Assembly (NCBI GenBank): GCA_002450335.1
Contig: DJZB01000018.1
Coordinates: 23,582 to 52,849, forward strand
Direction of reading: 5' to 3'
Length of the DNA stretch: 29,268 bases
DNA from: Rhodobiaceae bacterium UBA6963
GTDB lineage: Bacteria; Pseudomonadota; Alphaproteobacteria; RS24
In this document: positions 1 to 9,000 of the stretch, piece by piece
Layout of the letters: each line of letters starts with the position of its first letter
Numbering within the stretch: the first letter of the stretch is position 1
The notes under the pieces: generated by a model
The model's database searches: none
What the model was told of the DNA's origin: nothing
Seen by the model: only the letters and a program-made list of their open reading frames with translations
Position numbers and translations under genes: made by a program

Positions 1-1101
1 GTGAACTCGGATAATGCAGACTTTTTTCAAGGCCTTGACGATTTTATTGATCGTGAAAAGGTGCTTGCTGATTTTCTTGAAAAAAACGGCTACGGTCAGG
101 CTGTGCGAACGACGCTGGCTGGCGACGCATCAAGGCGCCGCTATGAAAGACTTGAGCTGGACAATAAGCGCTTTATCCTGATGGACTGGCAAGCCCTCCC
201 AAATGATAATGATGCCTATAAAGCGAAAGTTTTCCTCTCAAATAGCGTCACGGATTTTCGACATATATGCGCGTATTTAATTCGTTGTGGATTGTCAGCT
301 CCTGAAATTTTCGCGCAGGACGACGCGCAAGGTTTACTTGTTCTCGAGGATTTCGGCACACATAATTTCACCCACTCCATAGACGCAAAAGACCCACATT
401 TACCTATTTTTTATCATGAAACCATCATGGCACTTGCAGCACTTTATCATCATGCCGATACTGAAAATCCTGAGCAAGCCAGGCAATTTGACGCGAAGGT
501 CAGTCCGCCCGTACGTTATGACAAGGCGGTTATTTTAACTGAAATTCAACAATTCATTGACTGGTATATGCCGTCACAAGGGAAGTCCTTGCCTGATACC
601 GCTCTGACAAAATGGGAAGAGATTTGGGCCTCGCTGGTGCGTAAGCTTGAGGCTATGAAGATACACGATGTGATGATGCTCAGAGATGTGCATTCGCCCA
701 ATTTGCATTGGCTCGGTAATCGCCAATCTATTAGACGGGTCGGGTTTATTGATATTCAGGACGGTATTGCCGGTCACCCTGCTTATGATGTTGTGTCATT
801 ACTTCAGGATGCGCGTCGCGATCTACCGGAAGACTATGAGGGACGGTTCAAGTCTCTCTATGTGGCTGAAACAGGTTTGGATGCTTCAGATTTTTACACT
901 GCATATAATATTTTTGGGGTACAGCGGAATCTTAGAATTTTGGGTATTTTTGTGAGGCTTTCGAAAATGCAGGGTAAATCAAGCTATCTGCAACATATCC
1001 CAAGAGTAAATGGCTATATCAAAGATGGCTTGGCGCATGAGGCGCTGGCAGATTTGCGTGAATGGTTTGAGACTTATGTCCCTGAGGTACTGGAAGCATG
1101 A
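1..1101 (+). CDS. amgK: N-acetylmuramate/N-acetylglucosamine kinase AmgK (APH-fold)
   Basis: This is an aminoglycoside-phosphotransferase-fold kinase. By family knowledge AmgK phosphorylates the anomeric carbon of MurNAc/GlcNAc in the cytoplasmic MurU peptidoglycan-recycling route. Visible motifs are GDASRRRY (about residues 41-48, nucleotide loop), the catalytic loop RDVHSPN (228-234) and the metal-binding FIDIQDG (249-255), followed by YDVVSLLQDARRD, which is typical of this family. The reading frame opens with GTG at the first base of the window, so a start further upstream cannot be excluded. A second GTG at 61 would begin closer to where most relatives begin. The stop overlaps the murU start as ATGA (1098-1101), so translation of the two is coupled, and the pairing with murU supports the assignment over a generic phosphotransferase. 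Confidence 0.85.
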   Translation: MNSDNADFFQGLDDFIDREKVLADFLEKNGYGQAVRTTLAGDASRRRYERLELDNKRFILMDWQALPNDNDAYKAKVFLSNSVTDFRHICAYLIRCGLSAPEIFAQDDAQGLLVLEDFGTHNFTHSIDAKDPHLPIFYHETIMALAALYHHADTENPEQARQFDAKVSPPVRYDKAVILTEIQQFIDWYMPSQGKSLPDTALTKWEEIWASLVRKLEAMKIHDVMMLRDVHSPNLHWLGNRQSIRRVGFIDIQDGIAGHPAYDVVSLLQDARRDLPEDYEGRFKSLYVAETGLDASDFYTAYNIFGVQRNLRILGIFVRLSKMQGKSSYLQHIPRVNGYIKDGLAHEALADLREWFETYVPEVLEA

Positions 1102-1862
1102 CCTCTTCAAAGTCTAAACCCACCCACGCTATGGTGCTTGCCGCCGGATTGGGGCGGCGAATGCAGGCCTCCGAGAATGATCCGCCCAAACCTTTGACCA
1201 AAATCGGGGGGGTCACTTTGTTAGACCGTATGCTGACATATCTTGCGGATTTCGGGGTAACGCATGTTGTAATTAATCTGCATCACAAATCTGAGATGAT
1301 TGAAGCTCATTTAAGAGATTTGGATTATCCCTTTGAGATTATTTTTTCCGATGAACGTGCCTGTTTGATGGAGACAGGTGGTGGCGTTTATCAAGCTCTG
1401 CCATTGCTTGGCAACAAGCCTTTTTTTGTATGTAACGCTGATATACTTTGGATTGAAAATATCACAAACGACAAGATGACTGCGCTCAAAAAGCTGGCAA
1501 GCACTTTTGAACCTGAGAAGATGGACTCATGCTTGTTACTGGCCTCAAGAGATAATTGCTCCGGCTATGATGGCGCAGGGGATTTCAACTACACCCAGCA
1601 TGGCAAGATTGAAAGGCGTAGGTCGCAACCAGGTGAGCAATCAGGGGCAGAATGGATTTATGCCGGTGTTCAGATTGTGTCGCCGTCTTTACTTGATAAG
1701 ACACCTGAAGCGGTCAAGTCACAGCCATTTTCTTTTAATGTTTTATGGGATGAGGCGCACGCCGCTGCGCGACTTTACGGGTGTTCTTTAGAAGGCACAT
1801 GGTTGCATGTCGGCACACCGGCAGGTGTGCGGGATGCCGAACGCATTTTGCAGGAAAAATAA
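1098..1862 (+). CDS. murU: N-acetylmuramate alpha-1-phosphate uridylyltransferase MurU
   Basis: This is a 254-residue sugar-phosphate nucleotidyltransferase. MurU makes UDP-MurNAc from MurNAc-1-phosphate and UTP, feeding recycled sugar into wall synthesis without the MurA/MurB steps. The nucleotide-binding signature LAAGLGRRM is at residues 14-22, PPKPL at 29-33, ETGGG at 92-96, and the metal-binding NAD triplet is at about 113-115. It starts 4 bp inside amgK. A general glucose-1-phosphate-type transferase would look similar; the amgK neighbour decides the name. A 46-bp gap separates it from addB. Confidence 0.85.
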   Translation: MTSSKSKPTHAMVLAAGLGRRMQASENDPPKPLTKIGGVTLLDRMLTYLADFGVTHVVINLHHKSEMIEAHLRDLDYPFEIIFSDERACLMETGGGVYQALPLLGNKPFFVCNADILWIENITNDKMTALKKLASTFEPEKMDSCLLLASRDNCSGYDGAGDFNYTQHGKIERRRSQPGEQSGAEWIYAGVQIVSPSLLDKTPEAVKSQPFSFNVLWDEAHAAARLYGCSLEGTWLHVGTPAGVRDAERILQEK

Positions 1863-1908
1863 TTTCTAAACATATCCGCGCCCCGCGATAATTTGGTAAG
1901 ATGAGCAC

Positions 1909-4900
1909 ATGTCATCGCGCTCACATGTTTTTAATATTCCTTCGGGTTATAGCTTTCTGGAGCAACTTGCGACGACGCTTTTGTCGGACCCCGGCCTAAG
2001 CGGGCTATTTGATGCAAAAACCCGCCTGCAAGATTACACGATTTTACTCCCGACGCGGCGTGCGGTCAGAAATTTACAAAATCTGTTACTGCAAAAGTCA
2101 GGGACAGACGCACTTTTAATGCCTGAAATCCGACCTCTGGGTGATGTTGATCCGGAGGAAATGATTTTTGCCGAAGCAGAAGCCGGTTTGACGGGTCTTT
2201 CCGGTTTATTGCCTTCTCTATTACCCGCAATCTCAGGTATTGAACGCGATATTAGTTTGATGACCCTGGTTCAAGCATGGCTTGAGACCTCCGGTCGTGC
2301 CGGAGGTCTGGCATCAGCCTCGAAACTAACCGCCGAACTGACTGTTTTGTTGGACAGTTTGCAAATAGAGGAAGTTGACACCTCTAAACTGGCGTCTCTT
2401 GTGCCAGATGAATTCAGCTATAACTGGCAGCAGACGCTGGAATTCTTGAAAATTTTGACAACAGCTTGGCCGCTTCATAAACAAGAAATCGGGCGTTGTG
2501 ACCCCAGTGAAAGGCGTGGCCTCTTATTGGACAGGTTAACGACATTATGGGAGACGCATCCACCCGGCGGACCGGTTTTGGCAGCCGGGTCAACAGGGAG
2601 TATTCCTGCGACGTCTCGGCTGTTGCAGTGTATTGCACAGCTTGAAAAAGGCGCGGTTGTTTTATCCGGGCTGGATATGCACCTCCCGCCGGAAGGTTGG
2701 GCCCAGTTAAAAAATGAACACGCTCACCCTCAATCAGGTTTATTCCACCTTTGTGAGGCTATGGATTTAAAAAGGTCAGACATTCAGACTTTCCCCGGAC
2801 TACGGACGCAATCTTCAACGGATATCCAATGCGCTCGTGCGGTATTTGTGAACCAAGCTTTGTGGCCGACATCGTTAACGGGGCGTTGGGTTGAATTGCT
2901 GACTGATAATAAGCCATCACAAAATCTTTTTGAAAACATGCATCTCTATGAAGCGCCGGATACACGAAGCGAAGCCGGGGTTATTGCCTTGGCTCTAAGA
3001 GAAGTGCTGGAAACCCCTGAAAAGACTGCCATGTTAATAACACCTGACCGTCAATTGGCGCGGCGCGTTTCGATTTTGCTGAGAAAATGGGGCGTTGAGA
3101 TTAATGATACAGCCGGTCAGCCATTGTCTCGGACTCCGGTTGGTGTTTTTGCGGGCTTGGTCTTGCAAGCCGTCGCAACTGATTTTTCACCGGTCAATTT
3201 GCTGGCTCTTCTAAAGCATCCTTTCTGCCGTGCAGGGCAGACCGCCAAGACCTACCGGCAACTGATTTCTCGATTGGAGCTTTATGCCCTGCGCGGCTTT
3301 AAGCCGTCGGGAGGTCGAGCAAAAGGGAATGATACAAACGCTCATAATACAAATGGACTTGATTATATCCTGGCGCGACTGGAAGATCTTAAATCCGAAA
3401 AAAAACACATCCAACAAAAGAGCCAGCAAAGTGCAAATGATGAAACGCATATTGGTGATGTGATTGGTTTTGCCGATAAGCTCCAGCAAATATTCAAGCC
3501 ACTGACGGATGTGCCATATCAGGCAAGCTTGAGCAATGTTGGGCGGGCGCTATTGGAGGTGATGGAAAGTCTCAGTCAGGATGACGGTTATATCTCGGTT
3601 TTATGGGATTCTGCAGACCGAGAAGAGCGTGAGCATCTTGATGCATTCATGTCCGTGATGGCGGAGTTTATCAAAGCTGAAGATTTCACTGCGCCCCAAG
3701 GTGAGTGGTCAGTTCTGCTTGATTACTGGTTATACCAGACGCCCATTCGTCCTCGGGTCAATGCACATCCCAGATTATCAATTATGGGTTTGCTTGAGGC
3801 GCGTCTTGTTGATGCGGATTTGGTTATACTCGGCAGTTTGAATGAAGGAACTTGGCCAGCCCTGCCGGAGACCGGCGCTTGGCTGTCTCGTCCAATGCGG
3901 GAAAGCCTTGGCATGGTTGCGCCGGAGCGCCGCATTGGTCAAAGTGCCCATGACTTCGTGCAAGCATTTAGCGCACCGGAAGTCCTTTTGACCCGTGCCG
4001 AAAAAATATCCGGCACCCCGCAGTTACCGTCGCGCTGGTTGAGCCGCCTTAAGGCCTTACATGCGGGCTTATATGAGGATATATGCCCATGGCCTGAAGC
4101 AAAAAGATTATCAACACTTTGGACGACCCTGGACACGCCCCCACCACCAAAGGCAGAAAAACGACCGGAACCCAAGCCACCTGCTGACGTCCGACCTGAC
4201 CGCTTGTCTGTCACTCAAATTGCGACTCTCCAAATTGACCCTTATGCAATCTACGCAAAACATATATTAAAGCTCAAACCGCTCGACCCGCTTGAGGCAG
4301 ATGTGACCGCAGCGATACGCGGAAGTTTTATTCATAAGGTGCTGGAACAATTTACACTTAACTATCCTGATGACATGCCGGATGATGCAGCTTCAGCTTT
4401 ACGCGAAACAGCCTTGAAATTGGCCCATGAAACTGCCGAGGGGCAGGCCGTGTTGCTTTATTGGTGGCCAAGGTTTTCGGCGGTTGCGGATTGGATTGCG
4501 GACTTCGAAACAGCACGCCGCCCGAGGATAACCGGTATATTTACTGAAATTTCCGGCAGTATGACATTCGATATTGCAAACAAGCCTTTCACGCTCACTG
4601 CTAAAGCTGACAGGATTGAGCTGACCGATACGGGCCATGTGAATATTCTGGATTACAAAACCGGCGAGCCGCCCAGCAAAACTGACATTGAAAAAATGCG
4701 CGCGCCGCAAATGCCACTTGAGGCTGCTATTGCCATTGCAGGCGGGTTTGAGGGTGTTGCTAAAAACGCCCGCATTAAGGAACTGGCACACATTCAGGTA
4801 CATGGCGGGTATCCGGCCGGGAAAATCAGAATTGAAGAAAACCCAGACCAACTTGCTGAAACCGCCTTGTCCGGTGTGAAGAAATTGCTTGAATATTATG

Positions 4901-5010
4901 CTGATGACAACACTGCTTATATTCCCGAGCTTCACCCGGATCGAGTGAATTTTAGGGATTATGCTCATCTGGCGCGTGTGCAGGAATGGATGAGCGAGGA
5001 AGATAGCTGA
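1909..5010 (+). CDS. addB: double-strand break repair protein AddB (alphaproteobacterial type)
   Basis: This is the 1033-residue partner subunit of the AddAB helicase-nuclease, which resects broken DNA ends for RecA-mediated repair. The N-terminal part has a degenerate helicase core (ILLPTRRAVRNL near residue 46). I see no intact Walker A motif, as expected for the alphaproteobacterial AddB family. The C-terminal RecB-like nuclease is visible: a His in GSFIHKVLEQF (about 808), the Asp in KADRIELT (about 901) and the LDYKTG core (about 914-919). No iron-sulfur cysteine set like that of Bacillus AddB is apparent. ATG 1909 follows a weak ribosome-binding site. The gene ends one base before the addA ATG, so the subunits are translated together. 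Confidence 0.93.
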   Translation: MSSRSHVFNIPSGYSFLEQLATTLLSDPGLSGLFDAKTRLQDYTILLPTRRAVRNLQNLLLQKSGTDALLMPEIRPLGDVDPEEMIFAEAEAGLTGLSGLLPSLLPAISGIERDISLMTLVQAWLETSGRAGGLASASKLTAELTVLLDSLQIEEVDTSKLASLVPDEFSYNWQQTLEFLKILTTAWPLHKQEIGRCDPSERRGLLLDRLTTLWETHPPGGPVLAAGSTGSIPATSRLLQCIAQLEKGAVVLSGLDMHLPPEGWAQLKNEHAHPQSGLFHLCEAMDLKRSDIQTFPGLRTQSSTDIQCARAVFVNQALWPTSLTGRWVELLTDNKPSQNLFENMHLYEAPDTRSEAGVIALALREVLETPEKTAMLITPDRQLARRVSILLRKWGVEINDTAGQPLSRTPVGVFAGLVLQAVATDFSPVNLLALLKHPFCRAGQTAKTYRQLISRLELYALRGFKPSGGRAKGNDTNAHNTNGLDYILARLEDLKSEKKHIQQKSQQSANDETHIGDVIGFADKLQQIFKPLTDVPYQASLSNVGRALLEVMESLSQDDGYISVLWDSADREEREHLDAFMSVMAEFIKAEDFTAPQGEWSVLLDYWLYQTPIRPRVNAHPRLSIMGLLEARLVDADLVILGSLNEGTWPALPETGAWLSRPMRESLGMVAPERRIGQSAHDFVQAFSAPEVLLTRAEKISGTPQLPSRWLSRLKALHAGLYEDICPWPEAKRLSTLWTTLDTPPPPKAEKRPEPKPPADVRPDRLSVTQIATLQIDPYAIYAKHILKLKPLDPLEADVTAAIRGSFIHKVLEQFTLNYPDDMPDDAASALRETALKLAHETAEGQAVLLYWWPRFSAVADWIADFETARRPRITGIFTEISGSMTFDIANKPFTLTAKADRIELTDTGHVNILDYKTGEPPSKTDIEKMRAPQMPLEAAIAIAGGFEGVAKNARIKELAHIQVHGGYPAGKIRIEENPDQLAETALSGVKKLLEYYADDNTAYIPELHPDRVNFRDYAHLARVQEWMSEEDS

Positions 5011-5011
5011 T

Positions 5012-8000
5012 ATGGAAAGCACGCATCAGCAAGCTGTCCTAGAGGCGACCAGCGCCGAAAATTCTGCATGGGTGTCTGCACATGCAGGATCGGGCAAGAC
5101 TTATGTGCTGATAACCCGTCTGGTCACGCTGATGCTGTCCGGTACGCGACCTGAAAAACTTCTCTGCCTTACATATACGCGCACAGCAGCTGCAGAAATG
5201 AAGCAACGCCTTAATGATTTGCTTGGCGAATGGGCTGTCTTGCCGGATGCCGAGTTGAAATCTGAAATGAAACGCCGAACCGGTCTTACGCCGACACAAA
5301 AGCAAATTAATGATGTACGACAACTTTTTGCCCGCGCCATGGATACGCCCGGTGGCTTGAAGATCCAGACGATACACGCTTTTTGCGAGGCTTTGCTAAA
5401 TCGCTTCCCACTTGAGGCAGGTATATCCCCGGGCTTCAAGGTGATGGATGAAAGGGCGTTTCAGGCACTTGCGGCGGAAACACAGGCAAAAATTCTGCAA
5501 CAGACAGAGTCTGATGCGCTTAAAAAGGCCCTCCAACGACTGACGCGGCGCATGAATGAAACTGGTTTTAATACCTTGTGCAAAGCCATTACTGAGAAGC
5601 GACAGGATTTTGCCGCACAAAGCTCAGATAAGCGGCGTGATGGGCTGATGGATATGCTGGGTGTTACGAAACACATTCCACCGGAAAGTTTCGGCGCTAC
5701 GTTTATAAAGGGTATTTCGCGCGAGACGCTGGCAGATGCAGCGAATTGCCTAAAAAAATCCGGAACCAATGACCAAAAACTTGCTGTCTTGATTGAGGCA
5801 TTACTGTCTGCGCTTGATAAATTCACTGATTTTGAAATGCTTCACCCGGCGCTTGAAGATTTCTTCATGACGGATAAAGGCCCGCGCGCGAAATTTGCCA
5901 CCAAAGCTGTTGCCGCAGAATTCCCGACAGAAACCGGATATTTGTTGGAGCTTCAGCATATTTATATCCGTTTGCGGGAAGACTTTCTCGCTCAGCTTAA
6001 TCTACAAATTTCACTTGATATTTATATGTTGGCAGATGCTTTACTTGCAGAGATTGACTTCAAAAAAAACCGGCAAGGCTATCTTGATTATGATGATTTG
6101 ATTTTTTATGCAGATAAGCTCCTCAGCAATCGCCGCGATACCGGATGGGTATTGTATAAGCTGGATGGTGGCATTGACCATATTCTGGTAGACGAGGCGC
6201 AGGATACAAGCCCACGACAATGGTCAGTTATCTCAGCTATTGCAGAAGAATTTTTTGCCGGAGAAGGCGCATCCCCCCGCCAACGCACCTTATTTGCCGT
6301 TGGTGACGAGAAACAATCCATATTCAGTTTTCAGGGTGCTGATCCAGATAAATTCGACAGCATGCGGAGCTATTACGCAGAAAAAGCCACTTATGCGCAG
6401 GCCGATTTCAAAAAGGTGGAACTCACAGCATCTTGGAGGTCGACACAGGAGGTGCTGGGCCTTGTCGATAGAGTTTGTGAAAATCAACAAGTACAGCCTC
6501 AACTAACTAAGCAAGGCGGGGAAGTTTCTCATACGAGCATGCGAGCGAGCCAAAATGAGACTGGTGGCCTGGTTACATTATGGCCTGTAGAAAAAGGCGA
6601 AGCACGGGTGATGGCAGATTTATTTGATCCCAGAGGCGCATCAGAAACTCCATCAAATAGCTCATCAGATAGTACATCAGACATAACTGGCGGCGTGGTG
6701 ATGACGCCGCAGCAAAAGGTGGCGCGCAAAATTGCCCATCAGATTGCTGACTGGCGGGATGACCCTGAGAGCAATATCACACCGGGGGATATTTTGATTT
6801 TGGTACAAAATCGCGGCCCGTTTGTGCAGGATATGATACGTGCTCTAAAGAGCCAGCATCCCCCGATTGATGTTGCCGGTGCTGACCGGATGACGTTGAC
6901 CGACCAATTGGCGGTTAAAGATCTTATCTGTGCAGGGCAAATAGTTCTGATGCCGCAAGATGATTTGATGCTTGCTACATTTTTGCGCTCACCATTGGGG
7001 GGAATGAGTGAGCAGGACCTTATGAAGCTCTGTTTAGGTTCAAATCTCAGTTCAGATCAGGGTCGTGGACAATCACTGATTGCGTGTTTGCGCCACATTA
7101 ATAAGGACGCGGCATCTGGGGAAGACAGGGACTATCTCATGCGTGTCTCAGCTGCATTGGAGATGATTGATGCTTTGATGACCCATGCTGCCAAGCTTCC
7201 CCCTTATGAGTTCTATGCTTATTTATTGGATGCGCTTTCAGGGCGGGATAAATTACGCGCCCGATTGGGAGTGGAGGTCGATGACCCTGTAGAAGAGTTC
7301 CTAAATCAGGCACTGGAATATGAGCGACAAAACATGCCCAGCCTGCAAGGTTTTCTGCACAGAATTCAATATGATGATCTGCAAATCAAACGCGATATGG
7401 AGCAGGGGGGCGAAGCCGTTCGTATTATGACAGTGCATGGCGCCAAAGGTCTGGAAGCGCCGGTGGTTTTTCTGCCTGATACATGCCGTTCGCCAATCAA
7501 ATCTGCAAGCCTTCAATCGCCAATTAGTTGTTCTGCCGGGGGTAACATTATTTGGCAACCTTCAAAAAAGCTTGTCAGCAAGGCGGGCAAAGAAACCGGC
7601 GAACAAGAACGTGCCCTTGAGAGTGCAGAACATAAGCGGCTCTTATATGTAGCGCTTACCCGCGCAAGAGACCGTCTCTATGTCACCGGATTTCTTCCTG
7701 CCAACAGGAATTTACCGGAATCATGCTGGTACAGTTTAATTGAAGAGGGAATACAGCGTGATGGGCATGCTTTGCCGGATGAGTCCGGTTGGCAAATTGG
7801 TGATGCCTCAATTGTCGGCGGAAGAATTGCATTAGATGAGGGTGAGGATGAGGGTGAGGATGGAGATGATGTTGAGCATTCTGAAACATCAAATGCTCAA
7901 GATATATCTGCAACCAATGCCCCACTTCGTTTATGGGTCCATCAACTCGCCAAAAAAGAGTCTGTTTCAAACTTACCGCTTGGCCCCTCTGATTATTTCC

Positions 8001-8578
8001 AACAAAGGCGCCTTCCTAATGATCTGTTACCTAAGAGGTCGGGTGAGGCGTCAACACAAGATATAACTGCACGCCAACGCGGGACAGTGATACATCTTTT
8101 GTTGGAAGGGTTGGCGGGACTTGAAGTTGCGCATTATGAGACAACGGCTAGAGAATTTTTGACGCATTACCCCGATCTGGAAGCAGAACATAATCAAATA
8201 ATTGCTGAGGTGATGAAACTCTTGGCAAAACCGGATTTACAAATGCTCTTTGGCCCGCAAAGCAGAGCTGAGGTTCCGATAGGTGGGCGGTTGCTTATGC
8301 CCGGTGGCGATAATCAACTTTTTAGTGGGCGCATTGACCGGTATGTTGACTTGCCTGAGGCAATTTTAATTGCCGATTATAAAACGACACGACATCCTCC
8401 TTCAGCAGACGACCCTATTGACGCAGATATTGCCATACAATTGGAAATCTACAGAAAACTTGTAAGTGCCGCTTACCCCGGTAAAGAGGTGCGCTGTGCT
8501 ATTGTTTGGACGGCAGGCCCGCAATATCGACTCGTTACGCCTGAAGAACTTGATGAAGCTTGGCAAAAATTAAAGTAA
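5012..8578 (+). CDS. addA: double-strand break repair helicase-nuclease AddA (alphaproteobacterial type)
   Basis: This is a 1188-residue UvrD/Rep-family helicase with a C-terminal nuclease, the motor subunit of AddAB. Walker A AHAGSGKT lies at residues 23-30, Walker B/motif II LVDEAQDTS near 392, motif III GDEKQSIFSFQGADP near 430-445, and the late helicase motif VALTRARDRL near 890. The nuclease has GRIDRY (about 1110) and IADYKT (about 1122). Between helicase and nuclease is an acidic linker encoded by a 12-bp tandem repeat at 7835-7858. A second low-complexity linker rich in Ser, Thr and Asp lies near 6640-6690. The start is one base after the addB stop. Confidence 0.94.
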   Translation: MESTHQQAVLEATSAENSAWVSAHAGSGKTYVLITRLVTLMLSGTRPEKLLCLTYTRTAAAEMKQRLNDLLGEWAVLPDAELKSEMKRRTGLTPTQKQINDVRQLFARAMDTPGGLKIQTIHAFCEALLNRFPLEAGISPGFKVMDERAFQALAAETQAKILQQTESDALKKALQRLTRRMNETGFNTLCKAITEKRQDFAAQSSDKRRDGLMDMLGVTKHIPPESFGATFIKGISRETLADAANCLKKSGTNDQKLAVLIEALLSALDKFTDFEMLHPALEDFFMTDKGPRAKFATKAVAAEFPTETGYLLELQHIYIRLREDFLAQLNLQISLDIYMLADALLAEIDFKKNRQGYLDYDDLIFYADKLLSNRRDTGWVLYKLDGGIDHILVDEAQDTSPRQWSVISAIAEEFFAGEGASPRQRTLFAVGDEKQSIFSFQGADPDKFDSMRSYYAEKATYAQADFKKVELTASWRSTQEVLGLVDRVCENQQVQPQLTKQGGEVSHTSMRASQNETGGLVTLWPVEKGEARVMADLFDPRGASETPSNSSSDSTSDITGGVVMTPQQKVARKIAHQIADWRDDPESNITPGDILILVQNRGPFVQDMIRALKSQHPPIDVAGADRMTLTDQLAVKDLICAGQIVLMPQDDLMLATFLRSPLGGMSEQDLMKLCLGSNLSSDQGRGQSLIACLRHINKDAASGEDRDYLMRVSAALEMIDALMTHAAKLPPYEFYAYLLDALSGRDKLRARLGVEVDDPVEEFLNQALEYERQNMPSLQGFLHRIQYDDLQIKRDMEQGGEAVRIMTVHGAKGLEAPVVFLPDTCRSPIKSASLQSPISCSAGGNIIWQPSKKLVSKAGKETGEQERALESAEHKRLLYVALTRARDRLYVTGFLPANRNLPESCWYSLIEEGIQRDGHALPDESGWQIGDASIVGGRIALDEGEDEGEDGDDVEHSETSNAQDISATNAPLRLWVHQLAKKESVSNLPLGPSDYFQQRRLPNDLLPKRSGEASTQDITARQRGTVIHLLLEGLAGLEVAHYETTAREFLTHYPDLEAEHNQIIAEVMKLLAKPDLQMLFGPQSRAEVPIGGRLLMPGGDNQLFSGRIDRYVDLPEAILIADYKTTRHPPSADDPIDADIAIQLEIYRKLVSAAYPGKEVRCAIVWTAGPQYRLVTPEELDEAWQKLK
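7835..7858 (+). repeat. 12-bp tandem repeat in addA
   Basis: Two exact copies of GATGAGGGTGAG lie head to tail (7835-7846 and 7847-7858), followed by a degenerate third copy. They encode an Asp/Glu/Gly run in the linker between the helicase and nuclease domains of AddA. Because 12 is a multiple of 3, a gain or loss of a unit would keep the reading frame. Confidence 0.85.
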
Positions 8579-8673
8579 AAATTACATGTACAAATCACAT
8601 AAACTTACCGACGGGTTCTTGAAATTCAGGGCTCGAAGGCTTAATTTTATAAAACATAATAAGGAGACCCTGC

Positions 8674-9000
8674 ATGTCAGATAATGCCATCATCAACGCC
8701 GGTGACAGTGATTTTGAAGAAACAGTATTAAATGCCGACACACCCGTTTTGGTCGACTTTTGGGCCGAATGGTGCGGGCCTTGCAAACAAATCGCCCCGG
8801 CTCTGGAAGAGATTGCGGCTGAAATGGGGAATATCAAAATTGTCAAAGTCAATATTGATGAAAACCCGAAGACTCCGACAAATTACGGTGTGCGGTCCAT
8901 TCCGACAATGATGATTTTCCAAGATGGTCAAACCACAGCGACAAAAGTCGGTGCTGCACCAAAGTCCGACTTGGTTAGCTGGATTGAGGAAACGGTCTAG
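8674..9000 (+). CDS. trxA: thioredoxin 1
   Basis: This is a 108-residue classical thioredoxin, a cytoplasmic protein disulfide reductase. The active-site motif WCGPC is present with redox cysteines 34 and 37, followed by the cis-Pro loop RSIPTMM. A strong Shine-Dalgarno AAGGAG lies 8 bases before the ATG. The 95-bp upstream gap holds a TTGAAA box (8619-8624) and an AT-rich TATAAA (8648-8653), but their spacing is too wide for a confident promoter call. Its TAG stop overlaps the convergent folC stop through a shared CTAG (8997-9000), leaving no room for a terminator. Confidence 0.96.
   Translation: MSDNAIINAGDSDFEETVLNADTPVLVDFWAEWCGPCKQIAPALEEIAAEMGNIKIVKVNIDENPKTPTNYGVRSIPTMMIFQDGQTTATKVGAAPKSDLVSWIEETV

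Noticed and set aside
4399..5022. 207-residue open frame on the minus strand
   Set aside because: It lies entirely opposite the addB nuclease domain, whose motifs are intact. The antisense product has no recognisable domain.
7683..7970. Minus-strand frame with a His-Pro repeat
   Set aside because: The repeat is the antisense reading of the 12-bp acidic repeat in addA, not an independent gene.
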